A stretch of DNA of 64,000 nt, taken from Petrosia ficiformis. Lineage: Eukaryota > Porifera > Demospongiae > Haplosclerida > Petrosiidae. Both the position numbers and the translations under genes were made by a program. This document shows positions 55,906 through 64,000 of the stretch, piece after piece. The DNA lies in NCBI GenBank assembly GCA_947044365.1, contig OX345636.1, positions 22,415,466 to 22,479,465 on the forward strand. Reading direction: 5' to 3'. Each line of letters starts with the position of its first letter. Position 1 is the stretch's first letter. The notes below the pieces were generated by a model. That model searched no databases. It saw only the letters and a program-made list of their open reading frames with translations, and was not told where the DNA came from.

Positions 55906-56879
55906 TAAAGGAATGATGTTCAAATTTGCCATCAAAGGCTAAGATTACTTTGATAGTGATTGAACCCTAACCTACCCCTAACTCAACCCTTAATGAACCA
56001 TAATTATAATGATATTCATGAGATATTGATGGCAAACGTGGACATTGTTGGAAACACATTGCTCCTCTGGTGGTATGGGAATGTGAAAAATTTTTTAAGA
56101 TAGGGTTGCTTCTGGGGCAGCATAAGGCTTAAGCTTAGATGTTGTTGCACGTTGAAGTAAATAATTATAAACATGTACTTTTTCACATGTTGATTGTTGA
56201 GTGATATGTGTATATAGTATTCATTGTGTATATAGTATTTATTCATTAACAGCTGTACTGTCATTTTTGAGTTTCCTAAGCCTTCTATTCGTGTTCATGA
56301 TATGAAATTGTTAGTGTTATGAACTTGTGATATAACAGCATTCCAATATCTGGTCGTGTTATTTAATTCTAATGTAGAAAGACAGCTATACTGTCACATC
56401 TGGGTTTCCCAAGCCTTCTATCCAAGTTTCACAAATGAACTTATTACAAGTGTATATCGACAATCTTCAAACGTATTTTTCTCAGTACCCTTCATGAACA
56501 AGTTGATGAAATAGTGTTTGTCAGAATGTGGCTATTAGTCCTGAATTTATTTTTGAAGTTCATTTATCTTTGTCTACTACAAAAAAAATATTCCACTGTG
56601 CTACATGATATTGCATGGGTCAAAAAATATTGCTTGCTTCAGAGGGATGTGGTGGTATTATTGGCACCACAATAACTTAGCAACACACATTACTTATAAG
56701 TTCTGGAGTTAGTAGAATCATGTATTAACTATCAATTAATCTTATGATACACTATAGTAAATACATGTACATTATTGATTAATCTTGTGACATTAAACTA
56801 TACACTATAGTACATATAAAGTTGTCACATTTTAATTCTGAATGTGAACAGACATTAACACACGTTTTTTCTCCTACAG

Positions 56880-58210
56880 AGTGAAGCACGTCAGGATCAA
56901 TGTGAGAGTCTGTGTCACCGCTGTGTGGTTGAGGATCCAGAAGCTAGTATTCAATATAACTTTAGTCCTCTAGCCAAGAAGGTGTCTGTAAGTTAATATA
57001 TTATGTGACACAAAATAATTAATAATTATAATAGCTAAGATGTCCCCAGAAGTTATGGGCACATCTAAGTACCTGTAATACTCATGCAAATAGCATGTTA
57101 ATAGTAGTGTTGTTTGATGAATTGGCTCAGTATAATTACTATAACGGTCTGTGGTGTTTCAAGCATTAGAAAGTCAGCCTTTATTAATGAATGTGGGACA
57201 CCACAAAGCTGATACTTTTTTCTCCATAACTGTCTTGTTTGTTTCATTAATTAGTTTATTGTGTTTTTGTTTCTCATAGTTTCCAAATGATTTCAGTCCT
57301 ACATGTATGTATGTATAACGTCTGTTTGTGTCAAGGGGTTATGATACAAATTAAACGTAACCAATAGCAACACAAAGATCAAATTAGGGAAGCTCAATTG
57401 TTTATTCTAATAGTGGACCTCAGGTTTACTTTTACAGAGGATATGAATGTCCAGGTTAAAGTTCTGTGGTGTGCCCCTTCTACTAGCTAGTAGGACAACA
57501 ATGACCACTTTCATGAGTATCACTTACGTACGTATGTAATCATTATACAGTGGTGAGTTACAAACTCTTCCTCATCCACTACAGTGGTGAGTTACAAACT
57601 CTTCCTCGTCCACTTCAGTTATTCTAATTTCATGACCTGTGCTCTTTTAAGGTCAACATGTGGTTCTGCAGATTAATTTAGACATTAGCAGTTTAATTAA
57701 TAATTGTGCCCATTTAAGGTCGACACATGAGTCTGTTTAATCTCATGGCGAACAGGATTTTATTTTTGTGTGTCTGTGTGTGTTTGTGTCCATCTGTGTT
57801 TATGAGTTTTTGTAAGGACCTGAAGAAAGTTTTGTACCAAAATGTTGTGCTCTTTATTAATGACTACTTTTAGTTATAGTTGTAGTATGCCTGGATTCTC
57901 AAACTTTTAGATTAGTAACTATAATGCTTACCAAAAGGGTTTTAGTTTTAGTTAACCAACTACATTATTGGTCAATTTTGTTTTAGTTAGTCATGATTAT
58001 TGTGATGGATCTAGTTTTTTTAACTAAAAGTTAAAATAGCTTACTAAGTTATGATATATAGTTAACTAAAACAATACTAGTGTGTGTGTGTATGTTTTGT
58101 AGGTGTGTTCATTGTTAGTGGAGAAAGCAGTTACAGATCGAGGTACCCTTAATGTCTTGCCCTCTCTCCAGCCAACTAATCAGACCTGTCTCTGTCTACT
58201 GGACAATTGA
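56880..58210 (+). CDS. Two terminal exons of an unrecognised gene
   Basis: Exon 56880-56987 (acceptor ttttttctcctacag, donor gtaagt; 36 codons) and exon 58103-58210 (acceptor tgttttgtag; 35 codons and TGA) are both phase 0 and join in frame. They read SEARQDQCESLCHRCVVEDP, then SIQYNFSPLAKKVS, then VCSLLVEKAVTDRGTLNVLP, ending LCLLDN. Splice sites are textbook and amino-acid use is unlike chance AT-rich ORFs. The product is not recognised. Upstream exons were not found, so only the C-terminus is visible. Confidence 0.5.
57000..58102. other. Intron with repeats
   Basis: Family B fragment at 57140-57240, a 34-bp tandem repeat at 57548-57618 ('cagtggtgagttacaaactc'), and a 'tagttaactaaaacaatact' repeat at 57850-58080. 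Confidence 0.55.
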
Positions 58211-58813
58211 TCTGCTCTAAGAGTATCAAACTACCAGTTCTTACCTCCAACACCCCATCATTGGTTGAACTTTATTATACCAAAATACTAAATTAATTTG
58301 GTAAACATTGACTTGGTGGCTGAGATTATGATTCTGATGAGTATCATGGGTCAGTAACATAGCTATAACCCCTTCCCTCATTATCTGTTTTACTTTATCT
58401 ATATAATTTCCAAGTGCATGTATATATAGTTCATATGTTTTGGTAACACTGGACTAGTTAGCTACTGCAGATAGTCTGGCCTTGGGAACCAGATCTGGGG
58501 GTTAAAGACATCTTTGGTGGTATCCCAATTCATCAGTAAATACATGTACATACTTACAAAGTTAAATAAAGGCCCATTCTTATTGGATTATAAAAGATCC
58601 TATTCACTTGAAGACTGTACCTACCATGTGCTTATACACATGTGGTCTCCTAATTAAGCTTAGGTGGGGATTTGTTAATTAATGATTAAAATTATTGCAA
58701 GACTATGTTACTATTACAGATCCTGTGTGTGCGTGTGTGTGCCTGTGTGTGTCAATTATCCAGAAAGGTGTGGTTTAAGTCACGCACATGGTATATTTGT
58801 CTTTGACACTTAG

Positions 58814-58936
58814 GAAAGAATAGAGAATTTAGTGACTTGTGATCCTTGCGATAATGCTAACATACATGGGATTGTGACCTCTCTGTCACCTATTAAGAAG
58901 AGTAAGTCTAATCACCAGTACATGTCAACTGAGTAA
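58814..58936 (+). pseudogene. Short exon-like relic (IHGIVTSLSPIKKSK)
   Basis: After a cacttag acceptor, 40 codons to TAA: ERIENLVTCDPCDNANIHGI, then VTSLSPIKKSKSN. A gtaagt inside (from 58904) could serve as donor. The motif reminds me of OB-fold-like, transposon-associated proteins of other invertebrates, but I cannot confirm this. Its phase does not follow cleanly from the 58103 exon. Confidence 0.3.
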
Positions 58937-59332
58937 GGTGCCTGTAGTTGTACATTTAATTATTGCATTTCTAAGCGTGACAGAACCATATATATATATA
59001 TATATTGTTGCGTCCTTTCTTGAAATCTATGCACTAGTAGAAGTGTCTATAGGCTGGGTATGACTAAACCCAAACTGCATGCAACTTAACAATGAATGGA
59101 GTAAGGAAGTTCTTGACTCAATTTTCATACAACATGAACATGACTGACTATAACACACAAAACTTTAGCATACATGTGATGAGGGCCTCTGGGGCCAGTA
59201 ACAGAACAAAAGTAAGTATAACATGAACAAAAATGAGGCTATGAGGGTGAAAATAAAATTAAGTATTTAACACATTACATAAATAAAATAATTTCAGAGT
59301 TTCTCTTAAATGGGACAGTCTGCATACGAACA

Positions 59333-59356
<24 letters not shown>
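58937..59356. other. Gene-free stretch with TA microsatellites
   Basis: (TA)n at 58990-59005 and 59333-59357; nothing coding. Confidence 0.5.
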
Positions 59357-59363
<7 letters not shown>

Positions 59364-59780
59364 GGCTCTGCGAAAACCAGTCTTATGGATCAAAATATAA
59401 TTTGGAGATATGATTGAAAATAGCCAGTTCTGAATTGTTTGGGCGATCACTGTTTTATTACATAGAAAGCTTCATAAATGTCTTACCTGTCTTCTGATAC
59501 CTTTAACAAGTCTTAGAGACCTCTCTGTACTTCCCTAGCCACTGCTAAATAAATTGCTAATCATTAATTATAATGGTTAAAAATTAATTTAATTGCGTTT
59601 TTCTCCAAATAAAGTATTTGTGATTACCATGGTTTAATCGCTCACTGTGGCTTTGTCTTTTACATGATTGGGATGTATAATATATCATTCTAGAGCTAAT
59701 TTAATGCTCTATTCAGGTAAGACAAAAAATCAATTTTGAAATCTTGATCCAAAAGACTGGTTTTCGCAGAGCCGGTCACA
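59357..59780. mobile_element. MITE family D, copy 2 (inverted)
   Basis: TGTGACTGGCTCTGCGAAAA ... CAGAGCCGGTCACA. Collinear with the reverse complement of 28026-28448. It is inserted in a TA microsatellite. Confidence 0.92.
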
Positions 59781-60384
59781 TATATATATACAAACTAAGG
59801 TCGAGATTTAACTACACTCCCGGATTAGTTGCCTACCACTAAAGTGCTCAGCAATAACATCCATTTTGCATCACTGTGTACAATGTATTTTGGATTTGGG
59901 ATACACTGTGCTGATGAGACCCAATAGGTCGAAACAATCTGATCAGTGTATATATACTTGTAATTCAGATTGTCCACAGTTGCCCACAATAAATACTTTA
60001 TAATTTGCTTTTAAAAAAGCTTAATAACAATAAATTATTATTCTTTTACACTTTTGATTCAGGAATTATGATTTGTTTTTCATATGCACAAACAACATAG
60101 AAGGCATTTGTGTCTTGTTATGGCCTTGAAGTCTATGTGCCATTGTGATAGACAACACCTGTTGATTGCGCACTTGATGTCTACTATGAATATCATTAGT
60201 ATCATTTCAACCCTCACACCTATAGCAATTCCTACTATAAAAAAATTTCAGGCCCACAGCTGCAAATTTATATGTTGATGTGGTGTGCATGGTATACACT
60301 GTACATTCTTCAACTTCACTGTATGGGTAATAATAAGGCAATGAGTATGTAGCATTGTCCGTATTATATTAATCCAAAAACAAA
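59781..60384. other. Gene-free stretch
   Basis: No domain or repeat recognised. Confidence 0.35.
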
Positions 60385-60662
60385 TAGTGATGGACTATTC
60401 AATATCAAAGTACTTTTGATACGATGTCTGAAAATTCTAGTATCAAGTAATGTCCAAGTATTGATACAGATACTAGTCACCACACTTCTGTTTTAACCTG
60501 ACATACCCAGTTAACAGATAAATTTTCATAGTAATTCCACGTTTTTAACTGAATGTGTATAAAATTTGACATGTGCATTATCAAGTATTGGTATTGTATA
60601 TACTTGATACTCCAAAACTACTTGGTATTGTATATATTGATTACTGGTATTGCCCACCACTA
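60385..60662. mobile_element. Possible hAT-like MITE (TAGTGATGG...CCACCACTA)
   Basis: Inverted ends of about 9 bp; the interior is rich in 'agtattgatac/gtatcaagta' palindromes. Flanks are A-rich, so an 8-bp duplication cannot be proven. Confidence 0.5.
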
Positions 60663-62384
60663 AAATAAATAAATTAAATTAATAATTATAATAATAATAA
60701 TTATTATTATTTGTTGTTATTGTGGAATAATAATAATAAGCATAAGCATTTCTTCATGCATCCACTATTACACATTGCTAGCGACGCTACTGTGTGACAG
60801 TATTTAAAAATTAATTGGTAAATGTATCCATTATGCAGGTCAGGGTATACATACTCTCACTTTGAAAGTGCAGTTATAGGAATTCAGAGACAAAAATAGA
60901 AAACGAACTGTGTAGTTGGCCTGCGTCCTCTCTCTCTCTACTGTCAGCTCTTCGATATTTTCTGACTTTTTTTCTCTGAGTGTAGTAGCAGCTCTTCTCC
61001 AGTTCAAGATTTTTGGTTAGTTCCTTGTGTGTGTTGATTTTATAGTTACAGTATGGATTTCTCACTTTTTTCTGTTTGCCTTTGTTTCTAATACTCTCAT
61101 GTGTGTGCTTATCATCAAAGCTGGTGTCAAAATTACAGCTACATGTACTCCTTTTCATCTTTTTTGTAACAAAAAGAATTTTTTATATTGCAGCTACAAA
61201 CACTACTTGCTATTCTTAAGTATTTAGCAATTCAATTGTAATTGTCCCTGTAAATGTAATTGTAATTGTAATTCAACTGATATTCTCTGAAATGCTATAA
61301 TTGAAAGTGTAATAATAATTGTAATTGAATTTTTGTAATTGAACCCAGGTCTGATACAAAGCCATGATATGATAGTATACTCCCTTTGTATGATGCAGTT
61401 ATTTGAGTTGCAGCTGTAAAGTGCTGCTATAGCATCTGAGCGGGTTTTGAAATTTTTTTTTACTCTACATTTAAACACTTCGCTATTCAGCCATGTATAG
61501 ACAAACAACTAAATACGTAAATAATGACTTGTCCGATTTATGTCAATAGCAGGGTTCTCAGCAGAAAATCAATCAAGAAGGGTTATTTTAGCTCGTTTCA
61601 AAAGCACTGAACCCAAATTTAAAGTAAACATTGTGTATCTGTGATAATATACAATGTGATGTGGTTAAGAAATACTGTTTTATGAATAATAAAGTTCCCC
61701 TTTTTATCTTGTTATCTGGCCAGAACACTGAACAAATGTTTATTTGTGTTGCTGCCATCCCTGGAATTCATATTTTATTCTAGTGATTACCAAATCCCTT
61801 CAATGGTCAACCCTCGGCCTCAATAAAATATTTGTCTGGAAATGTTATAGAGTTATAGAACAGTTTATCGAATGTCGTAGAGTTCCAGGAATGTACTGAG
61901 TAATAAGTGTGTCGGGAACTCCTGGCATTGGAGCATCCTGTTTCCTTGTGGTATGTCTATACATCATTGGTTAGGAAGAAGAAAAAAGTTTATGCAACTG
62001 TTAGTATGGATACTTTTTATTCTGAAGCAGAAGACACAATACCTCCTTCCAATTCCTAATGATTGGGACGTCATATGTTTGTGTGTCCCAAGTAGAAGTG
62101 AAGTCATTCCAAAACATAGTTGAATAACAATTTTTTTTTGTATCACTATCTCAAAGCTTGTATAGAAATTATCCCAGAAGTGAGCTTGTAAACTTCTACA
62201 TGGCTTTGTGGACAAAAGAAAAAATAACATCTGTTATGGGGGATATAATGACAACTATAAGAAAAATTATAAAACGTGGGGTGGTGTCATTAGGTTTATC
62301 TTAGGAGAACATCCAATTTGTTAGAAAAAAATGTTTGTCAAGTTTTTAAAATCTTCATCTAAACCAGATAGGTGACACTTGCCT
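60663..62384. other. Gene-free stretch
   Basis: AT-rich; TGTAAT-type low complexity at about 61225-61345. No supported exon. Confidence 0.4.
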
Positions 62385-62389
62385 TACAG

Positions 62390-62551
62390 ATGAATTAGAT
62401 AAAAAAGGCCAGTGGATATTACACAGATAGGCTGAAGTCAATGAAGCTGGTATATTCAGTTATGAGGATTACACAATTGAGTTTTCTTCAGAATATATTC
62501 ACAATCATGTTGGCAAAAGATTAATCATTAAAGCCAGATTGGAAGTATAAT
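62390..62551 (+). pseudogene. Exon-like coding relic, family unknown
   Basis: After gccttacag, the frame reads DELDKKGQWILHR, a TAG, then AEVNEAGIFSYEDYTIEFSS, EYIHNHVGKRLIIKARLEV and TAA. Composition is protein-like; one internal stop. Not recognised. Confidence 0.3.
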
Positions 62552-62891
62552 TATGGAAATTAATCTGTTGGTAGGGAAAATTTATAAAGATGAGGTTTGT
62601 CAAAAGTTCTACAACTTGGTGCAAATATAGATCCGTCATCACCCACAATAAAGGAAATAAAGCTGCTTTCAAATCCTTGTATATTCAGTAGTGATGACGA
62701 AAAAAAAGGCATTTTGTACATTCCTACAGAGAGTATAGATTGCGTTTTACCACCTTTGGTCATACAGACAACTATTGCTAGAACGCGCAATTTCCTTATA
62801 TCACACAATGTGTTATGTGCTTTATGTACCATCTTTTATACAACCTTAATTCATGATTTCAAAAATCAGAGGTTGCCATACCAAATTTTTA

Positions 62892-63050
62892 AGGCCCCCA
62901 TACACGATGCAACTAGCTATAGTCGCGTGCAACTGAATCGCAAAGTGTATGTCTACATTGTTGCACGTTGCTTGCGATGTGCAACAGTTGCAAGCGAATA
63001 GAATGACCGTGTATTTCATGCAACTAGTTGCATGAAACTTCAAAGGAATA
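62892..63050. repeat. Possible one-ended DNA-transposon fragment
   Basis: Begins TTTAAGGCCCCCATACACGA and repeats 'gcaact(a/g)' and 'gttgca' motifs; no matching right end seen. Confidence 0.35.
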
Positions 63051-63195
63051 TGCCGCTAATTGTAGGTGTGGTTGTTACACGTGGAAAACATAGCAGCAGT
63101 AGTTTGGTCAGTTACACCTTTTTGAAATTAGTATAGAGTTCAATTGGAAATAATAAATCCTTCAAATTTTATTAGTCACCAAAACATTCTACTTC

Positions 63196-63436
63196 TCTAT
63201 AATTTTAGCAGAGATTTCAAATTAAACACTGTACTATTTACAAAAAGGCCTGGCCGATTATTGATTGCTCTACCTTAAAGATGATCTCTAACTGTCTAGA
63301 AGATGTCGTTAGTCATAAAAACACTAGATATGAAAAGGTATGTGTTTATTAAGACTTGTCTCTATAATTTTAGCAGAGATTTCCAATTAAACACTGTACT
63401 ATTTACAAAAAGGCCTGGCCGATTATTGATTGCTCA
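63196..63436. repeat. Direct duplication, 165-bp period
   Basis: 'tctataattttagcagagat' and 'ggcctggccgattattgatt' occur at 63196 on and 63361 on. The segment between (63300-63360) resembles 5945-6000. Confidence 0.9.
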
Positions 63437-63802
63437 GAATGGTCCAGATAATTGAATACAAAAAATCAGTCAAGCAACTGTAAAAGACGAGATTTGGTTT
63501 ATGACTAGAGTAGATGTTGTTGCAGCAGATGGTACAGCAGCCATTTTTTTCCAGCAGGTCTATAAGACGTATGGATAGCTGTTTGTAAATATATTAATTT
63601 TTCCGATCATAGGTGTGTTCAAATTTCATTTTTGCAAGCTTATAACTCCAAGACCAAGTCATAAAACTTGATATTACTTAGTATACTTTCGTACTATGGT
63701 GTAATAATTCCAGTTGCAGTGGTAGAGAGAGCGTTATAGCGTTTGAGTATCGGTAGTGTCCGATAATTGAAACTTTACTCTATTGACTGAGTATTTTAAA
63801 TA

Positions 63803-64000
63803 CAAGAATAATAAAAAACATTTTCAATAAAATGAAAGAAGATGTAGGGATGTCAAAATCCAAAAAGCATGCAAACAAGGTTGGGAGGCTAACATAGGAC
63901 CAAAAATTAAACAAACCACTTCCATATAACCCTACTTACACCACTATAAAGCAAAATACAAAAAGCTGTACCTGTGTAGGGTTATATGAAAGTGGTTTGT
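63803..64000. mobile_element. Palindromic MITE, family A (copy 3, cut by window end)
   Basis: Starts caagaataataaaaaacatt and includes the start of the return arm (gtgtagggttatatgaaagt). Confidence 0.9.

Noticed and set aside
61224..61508. 94-codon ORF with QLQLHLQGQLQLNC tail
   Set aside because: Translation of TGTAAT low-complexity sequence.

Overview
The window looks like nuclear DNA of an early-branching animal, most probably a demosponge such as Amphimedon. It is AT-rich, most genes have small exons with GT-AG introns, and it carries NLR innate-immune genes of the DEATH-NACHT-LRR type known from sponges, a TRAF-like gene, an ankyrin-repeat gene and a dense, mixed load of old transposons. 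No rRNA, tRNA, CRISPR or prokaryotic-style operon is visible. The species assignment is inference.

Layout. 0.2-3.1 kb: TRAF-type gene (half RING, TRAF zinc finger, MATH exon) whose MATH exon carries an in-frame stop and a frameshift. 3.5-4.3 kb: Ty3/gypsy integrase tail, possible LTR, and a long palindromic MITE. 5.5-14 kb: repeats only (a 450-bp repeat family, a TTA-flanked Harbinger-like MITE, a Penelope GIY-YIG relic, microsatellites, TACATGTA-rich DNA, a tRNA-like tandem array). 16.56-22.09 kb (+): complete four-exon NLR (NLR1). 22.9-23.9 kb: Ty1/copia relic fused to a MITE end. 24.06-30.98 kb (+): ankyrin exons of exactly 99 bp, the first one broken. 31-36.5 kb: repeats and one isolated, frameshifted DEATH-like domain. 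36.5-39.0 kb: foldback element, Crypton-type tyrosine recombinase relic and a complete non-autonomous hAT-like insertion. 39.4-40.7 kb (-): C-terminal fragment of a third NLR. 40.8-42.8 kb: convergent YqaJ nuclease and THAP/DDE transposase relics, probably one ISL2EU-like transposon. 43.5-50.4 kb (-): complete seven-exon NLR (NLR2). 51-64 kb: mostly repeats, with two well-formed exons of an unrecognised gene (56.9 and 58.1 kb).

The most interesting system is the NLR pair. Both genes begin with a separate exon encoding a short basic/hydrophobic leader ending in a canonical 2A ribosome-skipping motif (GDVESNPGP and GDVEINPGP). Death-fold exons follow, and one large exon carries NACHT plus LRR. 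Every intron in both genes is phase 1, so each death-fold exon is a swappable cassette. NLR2 has three DEATH-like domains, two linker exons and a CARD-like exon; NLR1 has only two DEATH-like domains. If the 2A motif works, each mRNA would yield a leader-free cytosolic sensor plus a separate leader peptide, and a leader-attached, possibly membrane-targeted form when skipping fails. The three NLR copies share their 3' flank and so come from duplications that included flanking DNA.
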